Positions 10,504-21,590 are shown, counted from the stretch's first letter. The stretch: 64,000 bases of DNA from Hexactinellida sp. DTS-2022 (GCA_028753945.1 JAPNXP010000001.1:11026501-11090500); one strand, 5' to 3'. Numbers and translations are program-made. Notes: a model not told the origin generated them from the sequence alone.

Positions 10504-13500
10504 TTAGCTAGCCGGTTTAGCTTGCTGATCGAAGCTGCTAGGTTTCTGTTTCTCCCTCAGTTTCTCTTTCTCCTGGCCGGACGCCCCCAGGCCGCCTGTC
10601 CGGAGCTGGTAGAAGAGCAGGTACCCGCACTGGTCAGCCGTGCGCTGACGATCGAACCCGCGACCAAAGTAGTTCTCTAAACGGATTTACTGTAAACTGG
10701 TTGGAATAGCTCACAGGTTAATTAATTATATTACAGTAATATCTCCATAATAGTATACTTCCCTGATGTACTCCTATTGCTGTATATTAGAGAGCAGACT
10801 GTATAATACACGTATACGCACATACTATAAATCTGATTCTGCATTATGCTGAGTTCCATTAACATTTATATTTCCATCAATACAAAGGTACTCACCGGTG
10901 GCGGCGCCAGGATTCCAGCTCTGGGGGCACAGGGGGGGCTGAAAAATATTAGGAAGGGCACAAATCTAATTAAATCTCCGCCAGTGTTGGAAATAGTGTT
11001 GGAAATTGATCTATGTTTTTTATGTGCCCCTCAGAGGGGGGGCACATAAATTCAAGAGGGGGCTTGAGCCCCCCCTGGCCCCCCAGGCGCCGCCACAGGT
11101 ACTCACTACTGATACAACTCACCGAAGTTGGTGTTGGGATCCAGTGAGGTTATTCTGTCGTCATCGTACAGCAGCCAGAACCCCGTCTGCGTCTTGGTTA
11201 CGGTTACGTAGTGTCCCTGGTTGGGACTGGGTCCGCAGTGCACCACGACAGAGAAGAGGTCGTACATCTGCCCCTCCCCCTCGGCGCCCTCCTCCTGTCC
11301 CACCAGACGCAGCTCCTTGGGGAACACGATGCGGTACCCCAGCTTGGTGTGCCGCAGCAACTTCTCGTCGAACTTGAAGCGCTTCAGGTGCAGAGCCAGC
11401 GTGCACGGAAACCGCTTCACCTGAGCCAGAAACAAGTTAACTCAATGCAATTTAATTTTAGCAAAATGTCTATCTATTCTTACAGGCAGAAACACAGCTA
11501 ATTTGTATAACTTATTAAGGTATCAGCAACTACCCAATTAATAACAGTTACTTAATTACAGATAGGTTCTTTTATTATGAACACTAAAGGAACCAAAAAT
11601 TGTGTTCATAAAAGAGAGAGACTTTATAATAAGCGAACTAAACTTAATACAAACTCTATGTAGTAAGTCGTTAAATTGGGACCATAGGGCCTGTTCATAA
11701 TAAATTGAATAGCCATTGTAGGGACAAGATTTTGTGAAACTTCGTCTTATCCGGAAATTCGTATTAACGTGTTCGTACAAACGAGGATCCACTATATATT
11801 GAAACTTAGTTAATTGTATAATTATCCCATAGATGCATTATACGATTATACGTTATATGTTCGGGGAGCGTATAATGGACCATATATACGTTAAAATCGT
11901 TATACGTTATAGGTTATACGTTGTATGATGATTATACGTTACGTATGATGGCATTATACGTTCACCTATCGTATAATGGTACCATTTATACGTTATACGT
12001 TACGTATAATGCAACTATGATATAACCTACCCTGAGCCTCTTGATGCCCTCGGTCTTCCCCCCGCACTCCTCGCAGTAGTACTTGCTGGTGCCGGTGAGA
12101 GTCTCGGAGGAGGAGAAGTCGTTGAGACAGGCCGTGATGGAGGTGTTCTGCTCGATGTCCACCGATATGTCTATGAAGTCCTCGTCCTTGCTCTTCACGG
12201 TCTCGCAAGTCAGACACTTCGTCTCGTTCGTTAGAGTTCCTAATAACAGCAGTAATAACTCCAAATACACAGATAATATACAAATTTAAGGGTAGTTAGT
12301 GGTAATCTAGTTTCAGCTCCACAGGAAGTCTCTTATAACCAGTACGTATATACAAAATATGCAATTGGTAGTTAGTGCTTGTCATATTTTTGGTTGTGTT
12401 TCTAGACTAAATTCTAGTCAATCTAGTTAATACCACACTTGATTCAAGTGTGGTAGGAATATGGCGCGTGCTGAAACAAGTTTACACGCACAGTGGCTAT
12501 ATAGTGGCTATACAGTGGCTATACAGTAGCTATACAGTGGCTATACAGTAGCTATACAGTGGCTATACAGTAGCTATACAGTGGCTATACAGTAGCTATA
12601 TAGTAGCTATACAGTGGCTATACAGTAGCTATACAGTGGCTATACAGTAGCTATACAGTGGCTATACAGTGGCTATATAGTGGCTATACAGTGGCTATAC
12701 ACTAGCTATACAATGCTTATACAGTGCTTAGATAGTGGCTATACAGAGGTTATACAATAGCTATAGAGAGACTATAGAGTAGCTATACAGAGACTATATA
12801 GTACCCTGGAATATCTCCTGCACCCAGGTGAGGGGGGCCGGCTCCTTCTGGCTGCCAGAGCTGGAGTCGTCGCTGTCCTCGGAGAGCTCGGCCCGTAGGA
12901 TCTCGGATATTCTGTTGAGCAGGAAGTTGAGCATCTCCTGTGCGTCCTGCTGACTGTAGTTGTCGAACACAGGGTACTCCCGCTTAAGCTGACTCACGAA
13001 CTTCTTGGGGCCGATCACACCTAAACGTATGGTATAGTAATAGCCTCAGATCGTTATGTTTGCTCTGAGGAAGCTCAAGGTTAATTTACGTATGTAAAAT
13101 ACAATATGTACAGAGGTTACTTAGGAAATATAAGGAAGTTTGTTAGGAAAATAATACCATAAACTACGCGATACTAGTACAAGAAATGTCTTACTACAGT
13201 AGAACTTTTGTTAGTATGAACACGGTTAATACGAAAACTATTTCAGTCCCTTCAAAGTCTTTTAATTACAAATGATATTGGTAATTGGTTAATACGAATT
13301 CCAGATAAGGCGAACGCATTTTGACGGTCCCCTGGTGTTTGTACTAACGAGGTTCTACTGGATACACTATATAATAATACCTCGGGACAGAGAAATTATA
13401 TTCTTACAAAGTGTAATATTCCATTTATACGCGTAGTGTAATCATATATCTACGTATGGTGTATAAACTGCAAAATATACACAGTGACATGGTAACAGCA

Positions 13501-13773
13501 CTGACCCTGTCTATTCTTGTGGTTGAATATCTGAGCGAACAGATCCCTCAGAGCGGACAGCACATTCTCCGCAGCCTCGAGATTGGGCTCGTATTCTAGA
13601 ACCTTCTCTCGGAAGGGAATGCAGTAGTATAGCGCCTGCAGCACAGAGTTAATGTAGCAGGTGTTAGCAACGTTAGAGAGCCCAAAGAATTTCTCGTTTG
13701 TGTCTGTGATAGGAATGCTGTTAGAGTTGGATAGGAATTTTCCTGGGAAGAAGTCTCCCTGTATATTACCCAT
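10504..13773 (-). CDS. USP12/USP46 ubiquitin-specific protease (5 exons)
   Basis: Inferred exons: 13506-13773, 12805-13020, 12031-12239, 11123-11420 and 10504-10676. The total is 1164 nt, 387 residues; human USP46 has 366. The Cys box [15 protein letters not shown] has the catalytic Cys at residue 39. [17 protein letters not shown] follows, then EIFQG joined to [11 protein letters not shown]. The zinc-ribbon pairs CLTC and CEEC and the His box NQGHYVTV are all present, ending with GYLLFYQLR. The family deubiquitinates histones and signalling proteins and needs WDR48/UAF1 for activity. The C-terminal tail after FYQLR is about 35 residues longer than in vertebrates and rich in Lys and Gln. Acceptors are TAG except intron 3 (CAG). 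Vertebrate USP12 and USP46 are too alike for me to choose between them. Confidence 0.95.
10896..11098. mobile_element. hAT-type MITE in USP intron 4
   Basis: A 203-bp GC-rich element with ends GGTGGCGGCGCCAGG and CCAGGCGCCGCCAC. It is flanked by a perfect 8-bp duplication, GTACTCAC, at 10888-10895 and 11099-11106. The right end lies 24 bp from the exon boundary at 11123. Confidence 0.9.
11560..11795. mobile_element. Degenerate pogo-like MITE in USP intron 3
   Basis: It combines the words TATGAACAC, TTGTGTTCATAA and GTTCATAATAAA of family E with the right half of family B (GGAAATTCGTATTAAC, GTTCGTACAAACGAGG). It is probably a decayed or recombinant copy. Confidence 0.5.
11850..12012. repeat. 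ATACGTTATACG-rich repeat in USP intron 3
   Basis: Many irregular copies of TTATACGTTATA and CGTATAATG are arranged both directly and inverted, just downstream of the donor of exon 12031-12239 in gene orientation. Confidence 0.7.
12491..12800. repeat. 11-bp minisatellite in USP intron 2
   Basis: About 27 tandem copies of CTATACAGT(G/A)G, with CTATATAGT variants. GG and AG versions alternate, so the higher-order unit is 22 bp. The array runs up to the donor of exon 12805-13020. Confidence 0.92.
13197..13360. mobile_element. pogo-like MITE (family B) in USP intron 1
   Basis: It starts CAGTAGAAC and ends GAGGTTCTACTG, 164 bp. It shares TTTTGACGGTCCCC and ATAAGGCGAACGCA with the other family B copies. 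Confidence 0.8.
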
Positions 13774-14557
13774 TAGCTCTTAAGAAGGTTAACTGCAGAT
13801 ACAACCCTAGTTCATACTATAGGCACTATTTCGCAATACAGTAGATCCGCTTTATTGGTTCAATTTAGTCCGGGGGTGCTTCGACCCAATAAACCGAAAA
13901 TATTGCAATCAAAACTATAACTTTGTTCCGTAAATCTATGAAATGTTGACCCAATTGACAGGTGGCTCTATAAAGCGGAGTACTGGACAATAATAAATAT
14001 TCTAGCAGCTATAATTGAGTGTTAAGTTGTTGCAAACTTGGGTATTCAACTTAACGAATTTGTACTAGTTTGGTATGCATTGCCATCTGTGCGCACTGCT
14101 ATTAATTAATCTAATCAAACTGAAGTCATACTACACTAAGCATTAAATATTCCAACAGATTGGAAATGATGTCTAGCCTAACAAACACCATTACTATTGC
14201 TGTACAGTGTACAACTAACTACTCCCATAAGATGTCGCTTGACATTTGATAGCACAGATTATTAATTAATGATATTAGGTTATACCTACGTAATTTGCAC
14301 AGCCCAAAAATGTGTAATGCTCCCATAAACAATTCCCTTATTATACAAAATAATCAGATAGAGAAATATAACAATCCATAAATCAACTGTGAAAGCTTTT
14401 CTACACATACAATAACGAATAAGCAAACATCACAACTAATAGACAATACGACATAGACTATATAATGTCTCGGTAAAGTAAACAATTCAGAGACAAGCTA
14501 AGTTACGTAATTAGATATGTCCACAGTAATTGGATGGAGTCTGTGCCAAAACAATGT
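13774..14557. other. Intergenic, USP to V-ATPase c
   Basis: Holds a family-A pogo-like MITE at about 13843-13986 (CAGTAGATCCGCTTTATTGG ... GGTGGCTCTATAAAGCGGAG). The rest is AT-rich with no recognisable signal. Confidence 0.6.
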
Positions 14558-15034
14558 CTAATTTCTTGTGTTCAAAATCAAAGCCACAATCAGACCATAC
14601 AAACCCAGTACTTCCGCGAAAATCAGGATCAGGATCATTCCTACGAACAGCCTCGGTTGCTGGGCTATTCCCCTCACCCCGGAGTCCCCTACAATCCCGA
14701 TTGCGAATCCGGCCGCAAGTCCGCTGAACCCGACGCACAGCCCCGCCCCCAGCCCCAGGAAGCTGTGGTAGAGCGTCATCGTCGCGCTCAGGTTGGAGGC
14801 TATCAACACGGAGACCACCAGTCCGTAGATAGCCACGATACCAGCCATGACCACCGGGACCACCGACTTTATAATCAAATCGGGTCGCATCACGGCCATG
14901 GCTGCGATCCCTGTCCCGCTCTTGGCCGTCCCGTAGGCCGCTCCCATCGCGCTGAATATCATAGCGGCAGAGGCGCCCATCACCGCGAAGAAGGGGGCGT
15001 AGGCTGGGGGGGCTTCACTGCTGTCTGAGCTCAT
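14558..15034 (-). CDS. ATP6V0C: V-ATPase V0 proteolipid subunit c
   Basis: Single-exon 158-codon gene with four membrane helices (about residues 14-34, 54-78, 92-116, 130-154). The proton-carrying Glu is at 141 within [15 protein letters not shown]. The paired glycine-rich helices ([27 protein letters not shown]) are typical. Subunit c forms the rotating ring that moves protons into lysosomes, endosomes and secretory vesicles. Length equals the animal norm (155-160). It is strongly GC-rich in codons compared with its flanks. Unlike most neighbours, it has no AG within 20 nt upstream of its ATG. Confidence 0.97.
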   Translation of the reverse strand: MSSDSSEAPPAYAPFFAVMGASAAMIFSAMGAAYGTAKSGTGIAAMAVMRPDLIIKSVVPVVMAGIVAIYGLVVSVLIASNLSATMTLYHSFLGLGAGLCVGFSGLAAGFAIGIVGDSGVRGIAQQPRLFVGMILILIFAEVLGLYGLIVALILNTRN

Positions 15035-15155
15035 GTTGTCGAGTTAATAGTGAGATAGATAGAACTGGGAATATATAATGTATATTTTAGTAATTACGCC
15101 TAAATAATAATTAACCTATTGTGGGGTTCCAATTAGATAATTCATTATTTTATAG

Positions 15156-15164
15156 TATAAAATA
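15156..15164 (+). promoter_or_regulatory. TATA-like box
   Basis: TATAAAATA lies 26 bp before the ATG at 15190. It could serve the short candidate exon that follows, or be chance in AT-rich DNA. Confidence 0.3.
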
Positions 15165-15189
15165 TGAGCAGATGCACTCAGTTTAAACA

Positions 15190-15244
15190 ATGGAAATCCC
15201 TAAAAGTAAGAGAAGACTGATGAAACGAATGGCAGAGAATGATG
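15190..15244 (+). CDS. Candidate first exon of an unrecognised gene
   Basis: An ATG opens 18 codons, MEIPKSKRRLMKRMAEND, a very basic helix-like peptide, followed directly by a good donor (G|GTGAGC). The ATG lies 155 bp from the divergent ATP6V0C start and shortly after a TATA-like box. No downstream exon could be found in 15245-17088, so this may equally be a chance ORF. Confidence 0.2.
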
Positions 15245-17088
15245 GTGAGCATACCAGGTTTCCTATATAGTAGTTAGTTTCCAATATTCCTATTCCCAAA
15301 GTGACAATAGACTAGAAGCCAGTTGAAAACCACCTGCCGATTGATGCTCCTTTCTAGCAAATAATTTCAGATTAATATTCAAATGCCGTAACAGAAATAT
15401 ATATATAGAAACTCCTGAACAAAGCTTATAGGCTATAAAGCAGATAAAACGAGCAATAGGCCGTATCTGCCTTATAAAGAAATTTATGTTACTAAACAAT
15501 TTGCACACTATTATGATAACTCCAAAAGCCAATTCACGGGCGTCGCACGGATCTAAAAACTCTCCGGTAAAACAGTTAAAGTGGTCCAGCCAAAACCGGA
15601 CCCTCCTATATAATATAGTAGAATAAGTGAAAAGTGGTCCGGCCATGGCCGGACTTGCCGTACCGCGTGCTACGCCTATGCAATTAGTGCACGGTCACAC
15701 AATAATTGAATTGTTGCTCAATTAGAGCATCTGTTAAAACTAGTGTCAGTTAATTCATTAATTAACGAATAAATTTAATTCAATAAAAGGGAACAACATA
15801 CCTGAATAAAGTATAACTAGGCTTAATTAAAGAAAAATTAGATTTATAAAAATATTGAAAGGAAAGAAGAATTGTTTTCTATAAATAGAGATCAAGTGAC
15901 CATGAATAGTAGTTCAATAATGTACCTAATGCATAATTAGAGAATGAGGGTATTATTACCTAAGATTCAATGAAACACACAAGGGATGTCACAAGGGTGT
16001 AAATCGATAAATAAAACAAATTAAGGAGCTATCAAGTACACAACTCGGAATGTCATAGAATAGAGCATTTGCGTAGAACTCGCTCTGTAATAAATTTAGA
16101 TTTGAAAGATAAATTGGCAAGAGAATACACATGATACGTTTGTAATTAATGATTTAGAATAGATATTTGTGTAAAATCTCAAATGCTACGTCATGTAAAC
16201 TATATTAATTATGTTTCTTGCTCAAGGAAAGCAAATTTTTGAAATAGATCACTACAAAATATACCATCAATTAACGTATAACTTATTAGAATATGGTATA
16301 CCATGGGTCCATGACCTAATGAATTTAATAAGACTGAAAAGAATATTCGAAATGTAACGAACTCGAACGAATACAGCTGGAAAATAGTTTTTGTTAGTTA
16401 TAATAATTTAATCATAGTTACAAAGTGTATTATACAAAAGTTAGCTAGTTTAGGTGGAACCAATACCCCAAATGGGATCACAACTCGTGAATATATTTAC
16501 GATCTATCCAATCTATACAAATATGATGTTACTGTCCCAATGTAGTACACGAATATTCGAATATTCGGTATATATTCGATTCAGTCTTAGAATTTAGAAC
16601 GGTTAAATCCTCGTAAAGAGAGCAACTGAATTCTGGGAGTTTTGAGTTTTGATTTTATTTTAAAAAGATAAAAAAACATGGACCTAATAGTTATAACTCG
16701 TCCGAATTATGCAAAGGTTCACTTATTGCGAAACATTGATATGTCAAGTCAATGAGGGAGATAAAACCGTGTGTAATCAGACAGTCTATTGTTTAGAAAA
16801 GGTTCAAATAAAGTTAATAAACACCTAAATTGAAAGAATAAAACATGTTTCTTGATACAAGCAACATTAAATAAGTTAGTATTTGAGAATACCATAGGAG
16901 ATAGATTTGTATGAGGTCTGATGCCGCATAAATCAACACTGTTTCAATTCAAATTTAATTTCCAGACCTTTAGCAAAACAACTATCCTCTTCCTATACCC
17001 TGATGATTGATAGAACAACAAAATGATGTACATATATCATTTGCATATGCTATTACAAATAAGGCTTTGAACAATTGAACCTCAAATA
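15245..17088. other. Gene-free region
   Basis: AT-rich. It contains a partly symmetrical element near 15534-15683, with repeated GG(C/T)(C/T)GGACCACTTT and an end GTGCTACGCCTATG that resembles the hAT ends at 54043 and 57827. It also contains a degenerate repeat at 16335-16595 (AATATTCGAAATGTAACGAA) whose mate is at 53650-53975. No gene was seen. Confidence 0.55.
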
Positions 17089-17814
17089 TTATGTCAACTC
17101 TCCCTCTTCTCTATGTGTGACGTCATTAATATCGGGCACTGTTATTCTCTCTCTTACAATCATTCTTCTTCTATGCTGAACTAACCGGTCGTATTTCTTC
17201 AGTTCATAAATTGACTGCGCGAAATTCTTCACTTCATGCTGGAAATGGGTAGCGAACTTCCCCAGGTAGCTATCCAGGTACTGCCTCACTTCCTCGGACG
17301 TGATGGCGTGGGACTTAAACTTGTCTATGAGTGTCTGTTCCAGCTGGTGAGCCAATGGGCCTGGCAGGAACAGCCGGAGGTCCCGGTGCATGAATGGGAT
17401 GAGGGGATGAAGGGCTGCCGGGTTCTGTCGGTAGAACTCGGGACTGGTGTCCTTCCAGCGGAGCTCTTCCTCCCCCAGTTCCTGCAGGAGCGGTCTCGCG
17501 TAGAGCATCCGCAGGTATATGTTCCTCCGCTGTCTCCTGGCCCTCCTCCTGAGGGCGGGGCGAGACTCCTCTCCTCGCCCCGCCCGAGAGGGAACAGCTG
17601 GGAAGAGAACCGGCTCCTCCAGGCCGCAGTGCCGTAGAGAGGAGAAGGGGGACCTGCAGACCGCACAGCTGGAGAGGGAGAACGACCGGACAGCTGTCAC
17701 GATGCATTCGTAACAGAACACGTGGAGACACGGGAGGGTGGCGGGGTCCTCAATCGGGTCTAGACATATGACACAGGGATCTGCTTCTAGCTGCTCGGCG
17801 CATATATCAGCCAT
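17089..17814 (-). CDS. TOPORS-like RING E3 ligase, short form
   Basis: Single-exon 241-codon gene. The RING finger is complete: C14, C17, C29, H31, C34, C37, C50, C53. After an Arg-rich linker (about 85-100) comes the region that follows the RING in TOPORS: DTSPEFYRQNPAALHPLIPFMHRDLRLFL against the vertebrate pattern EFFRRNPACLHRLVPWLKREL. A helical segment ends at YDRLVQHRR. TOPORS is a nuclear ubiquitin and SUMO ligase, also placed at the ciliary base. Vertebrate TOPORS has about 1045 residues with a long RS-rich tail. Here only the N-terminal third is present, as in other short relatives. Assignment to the family is good; one-to-one orthology is not shown. Confidence 0.85.
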   Translation of the reverse strand: MADICAEQLEADPCVICLDPIEDPATLPCLHVFCYECIVTAVRSFSLSSCAVCRSPFSSLRHCGLEEPVLFPAVPSRAGRGEESRPALRRRARRQRRNIYLRMLYARPLLQELGEEELRWKDTSPEFYRQNPAALHPLIPFMHRDLRLFLPGPLAHQLEQTLIDKFKSHAITSEEVRQYLDSYLGKFATHFQHEVKNFAQSIYELKKYDRLVQHRRRMIVRERITVPDINDVTHREEGELT

Positions 17815-18376
17815 GCCAGCTACAGACTAACTACAGGTCGATTGGTACCTTATACGATAGCAAGTTACCAACTCTCAAAATAAATTAACTGATTTTCAAC
17901 TAAATTAATCAATAAATTAATTATACAGTAAACTCCCTTATAACCAAGTCGGATATAACGAAATTCTCCAAGAGTACTAAATGCATTAATTATTAACCGC
18001 TCATAACGAATATTCGGATATAACGAAGGAATTTACTGGCCCCAAACACTTAGTTATAAACGAGAGTTCACTGTAGTATAATTATCAAATGTTTCTCAAA
18101 AACTGAGGTCCAATTTAACAGAGTCTGCAACAAATTTACTACATTAATTAATTAATAAAACATTTACAAGTGAGTTCATTTCAACATTAATTCAATAATT
18201 AATAGACAAGCCCAAAGCTGGATTGAGAATTAAAAAGTAATTGAGAATAATAACATTTATAAGAGAGCCAGCTAAGATGAAATGGTATCGTAATTAGCAG
18301 GTGCGGGTTGTAACAGTAGAGTAGAGTCCTAGTCTCAGCAACATCACTAAAATATGCAATTCCAAAAGAAACGTCA
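17815..18376. other. Intergenic, TOPORS-like to DBF4
   Basis: Holds the family-D MITE at 17926-18073. The remainder is AT-rich without visible signals. Confidence 0.6.
17926..18073. mobile_element. pogo-like MITE (family D)
   Basis: 148 bp. Left end CAGTAAACTCCCTTATAACC; right end inverse CAGTGAACTCTCGTTTATAA. It is flanked by TA on both sides, with internal repeats GGATATAACGAA. It fits Tigger/pogo non-autonomous elements. Confidence 0.85.
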
Positions 18377-20095
18377 TCACAACAGTTTTGACAATTTCTT
18401 AAAAGCGTTTACCTTGGACTGCCTGTAGGGGTAGTTCATGAGCATGAAGAGGCGTGTGTCCATGCCCTTGGGGAGGGGCGGGGTCTTGGCGTCCCCTATC
18501 CACACGCGGGAGTGTCGGCTCTGTTTGGAGGGAGTCCTGAAGGCCGTCTCTTGCACCGCAGGGTCTGCGTTCGGTGGCTGATTGATAACGCCCTGTTCCA
18601 GAGGGGGCAGGGACTGCACCCCGGGGGCGGGACAGGTCTGCGTGAGGGACTCGCACCACTCCATGGAGGAGACCCCGGGGCTGCTGGAGGGGATCAGCAG
18701 CGTTATCTCCGGGTTGTCTCCCCGCTTGGGAGAGTCTATAGGGATGGTATAGGAGCGTCTAACAGGCTCTGTGTAAGGGGCGGGGGCAGAGGGGAGGTAG
18801 GCGGGTCTCGGCTTGAGTATCCGCGGTAGGGACAGCACCTCTGGGTCCGTTACGAAGCTGGGAGAGAGCGGGGCGGGGCCGGCAGGGGGGGAGAGGGACC
18901 TGAGGGGGTCTGCAGGGGTGTAGGACAGGAAGCTGGCGTCCGGGCGGAAGGAGATACAGGCCTGGGGCGTGTGTCTCGCGGAATCTCGCACCTTTGAGGG
19001 CGTGTAGGGGGACATCTGCAGGGAGGAGAGGGAGGGGGAGGCCTCCCCGGGCCCCGCCTCCGAGAAGAGAGAGGCGAGGGAAGAGAAGTTCCGGACCAGC
19101 TGCTCCAGCGGACAGAACTGGGAGATGGCCGTGTCCAGTCGGGAGAAGTTGTTGGGGCTCGAGAGGAACAGCTGGTGCGAGGAGGAGAGTCTGTGCTGCT
19201 GGAGACTCGAGTAGCGGGCGAGACAGGCCTCGCAGTACCCGCGTCGCTCCGCCGGCTGCTTCTTCAGGATCCCCTTCTGCTCGGGGGCGGGCTTGCCTTC
19301 CTTCTGAGAAACGCGCTTTTTCGCGGAGCTCTTCTCTAGGAGGCCCTGGCCCTGTCTCTCCAGGAGGTGGTTCGTGTTCATGCGCTGCAGGGCCACTAGC
19401 GGCTGCTTGGCGGCGCTTTGTTGCTCCGACGGGTCGCCCGGGGGGGCGGGGCTGTGGGAGGGAGTGACCAGTTTGCCGTGTTGGAATCCGGGGTCTAGAC
19501 TGAGTCTAGTCAGGTACTCCATTATGGGCCAGCACTCGAACTCAGAGGAGAGGGGCTTGAAGCGGTGAGAGGCGTCCTCCACCTTTATAAAGGGAGTTTT
19601 CAACCCTTTGGAGCCATGGGGGGTGTTGCTAGAGACCTCGCTCCTAACCGCCCGTCTGTTCTCCTCCCGCTTGGCCCTCTTGAGGGCTCTGACAGCTGTC
19701 TCCAGAGACCACACGCGCACCCCCAGACGCCGGGAGTTCTCCATCACATCAGTGGAGCCGTTGCACTGCGTCTTCGCGGCTTGCAGCGCCAGGGCTTTGC
19801 CGCGGGTTATGATGGCTGTGGTGGGTCTCTCCGTGTTGAGAGGAGAGTCCGTTTGCATGCGGGAGGAGCTGGAGAGGGGGGTGAGGGGCGTGGAGGCTCG
19901 GGTCTCATTGCAGGACTGATTAGTCACCAACACCTGCACGTCCTTAGAGAGGAACCCCTCCACCTTACCGCCATACTTTATAATCTCGCGTCTGAGCGAG
20001 TTCTCCCGCGGGTACCCGGGACAGTGGATGTAGAAAACGTATTGCAGGCGACAACGGGAGTCGCTAAAATCCAGTCGCTTCCGTCCCTTCATCAA
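18377..20095 (-). CDS. DBF4: DBF4, regulatory subunit of CDC7 kinase
   Basis: Single-exon 572-codon gene. DBF4 activates CDC7, which phosphorylates the MCM helicase to fire replication origins. Motif N (BRCT-like) spans about residues 12-60 and includes IIKYGGKVEGFLSKDVQVLV. The second half of this domain has GVRVWSLETAVRAL near 125-138. Motif M is at about 168-195 (PFIKVEDASHRFKPL). The C-terminal zinc finger motif C has C288, C291, H301 and H307 (GYCEACLARYSSLQQH). The following 260 residues are low-complexity Ser/Pro-rich with several S/T-P sites. The end, from DTRLFMLMNYPYRQSKVNAF, is compact and looks conserved, but I do not recognise it. Length is similar to human DBF4 (674). Confidence 0.95.
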   Translation of the reverse strand: MMKGRKRLDFSDSRCRLQYVFYIHCPGYPRENSLRREIIKYGGKVEGFLSKDVQVLVTNQSCNETRASTPLTPLSSSSRMQTDSPLNTERPTTAIITRGKALALQAAKTQCNGSTDVMENSRRLGVRVWSLETAVRALKRAKREENRRAVRSEVSSNTPHGSKGLKTPFIKVEDASHRFKPLSSEFECWPIMEYLTRLSLDPGFQHGKLVTPSHSPAPPGDPSEQQSAAKQPLVALQRMNTNHLLERQGQGLLEKSSAKKRVSQKEGKPAPEQKGILKKQPAERRGYCEACLARYSSLQQHRLSSSHQLFLSSPNNFSRLDTAISQFCPLEQLVRNFSSLASLFSEAGPGEASPSLSSLQMSPYTPSKVRDSARHTPQACISFRPDASFLSYTPADPLRSLSPPAGPAPLSPSFVTDPEVLSLPRILKPRPAYLPSAPAPYTEPVRRSYTIPIDSPKRGDNPEITLLIPSSSPGVSSMEWCESLTQTCPAPGVQSLPPLEQGVINQPPNADPAVQETAFRTPSKQSRHSRVWIGDAKTPPLPKGMDTRLFMLMNYPYRQSKVNAFKKLSKLL

Positions 20096-21360
20096 CTTGT
20101 AAACTCAATCTTCTTTCGCTGTGAATGCCAAAGTACAATTGCTACTCATAGACTAGAATATGAAATATTATTGATTGGGAAATGCCTATAAAAGATTGAT
20201 TATGTAATATGTATCTGTTCAATGAGCAAACTAAGTGTAAACAACACTTGTGGTCTAACTGGATCCAAACACTAGCAATTTAACCGAATTTCACGAAGAA
20301 AAAAAGACGTCAAAAAATTTAAAGAATTCAGGCAATCAGTATTATTCAACAAAATAAGGAAATACATCAATTTTTATTTGCAAAGGTTCAACTTCAGAGG
20401 CCAAACCTTCGTTTTGATCTGGGCTTTTCCACGAGTCATAGAGTCAGTGAATTGTCACGAGACAGATGACTCGGAAAAAGCCCTGGTTTGACTAGTTTTG
20501 AGAGGCCAGTTTGTTGTGGAGTCCTCCAATCCATTTTATAAACTGTGAGACGCGAAGAGAGTCGAGTTGTCCATATCTGCCAGGGGGCAGATGAGGAAAA
20601 TAGAGAAATTATGTAGTTCGCATGATAGCTGATCACTCTGATACCAGAGTGTTTTGCTCAAAAGAAAATAGCAAAGAAGTAGGGTATAACAATCACAAAG
20701 ATGGTAACCTAGGATAGAATGGTACTGAGGGAAACAAAATTGATGTCTATTTACAAAATATATTTATGGTACGGAAGAACAGAACTGACCTAACTCCCCA
20801 AACAAAAATAATTTTATAATTTTTCATTGCTTTATATAGAATGCTATGATATAACCTTACTGGAAAATCTAAGCAAGCTGATCATTAGAGGCTTAGACAG
20901 AGTTGGAATAGCTGAACACGAATGGTTTGGATTATCAATGAAACTACTAACCTTTCTTTATAACCAATTGGATACCAAAGGGGCTTATCTCCTGCTGTAA
21001 CGAATCTGAGAATTAACCATTTCGTATCCTCGAGACTCTGTCACTGCTACCAGTCTGTCAGGTGTAAACAATACTAAAATAATCTAGATTGTAAATTGTA
21101 ATAGATAGTAATTTTGTTGTGATACCAGTACTTCATGTTAGTTATCCATGGTTACCAGTTCATATGTGTAGCCTGAATACTCGAAGTGCGAAATTTGAAT
21201 AACAAGGACAGGTTGTACTTGCTACACTGTTATGATAATTAATCCGGTGTCAGAGGAGATCCTGTTCCCCCGTGAAAATTGTTCCCCCGAACAATATTTC
21301 CTAGGAAATATTGTTCCCCGAACTATTTTTCCTAGGAAATATTGTTCCCCTCTAGGGAAT

Positions 21361-21590
21361 CTTGTTCCCCTCTGCCTAATAGAAAATATTGTTCCCCCGA
21401 ACAGTATTCGCTAGTAAATATTGTTCCCCCGAACAGTATTCGCTAGTAAATATTGTTCCCCCGAACAGTATTCGCTAGTAAATATTGTTCCCCCGAACAG
21501 TATTCGCTAGTAAATATTGTTCCCCCGAACAGTATTCGCTAGTAAATATTGTTCCCCCGAACAGTATTCGCTAGGGAATACTGTTTCCCC
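21361..21590. repeat. ~32-bp tandem array
   Basis: At least six near-identical units containing TTGTTCCCCCGAACAGTATT followed by CGCTAGTAAATA. Confidence 0.9.

Noticed and set aside
11099..11122. GELYQ-stop as the true C-terminus of the USP
   Set aside because: The donor GTGAGT at 11117-11122 joins in frame to exon 10504-10676, which carries the family C-terminus GYLLFYQLR.
12491..12800. CRISPR-like array
   Set aside because: The units are 11 bp with no spacers, in an intron of an animal gene; it is a minisatellite.
15290..15646. 118-codon minus-strand ORF with hydrophobic stretches
   Set aside because: It runs through a transposon-like stretch with repeated GGACCACTTT words, and its codon use matches non-coding AT-rich DNA.
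19565..20191. 208-codon plus-strand ORF
   Set aside because: It is antisense to the well-supported DBF4 N-terminal exon and has no recognisable domain.
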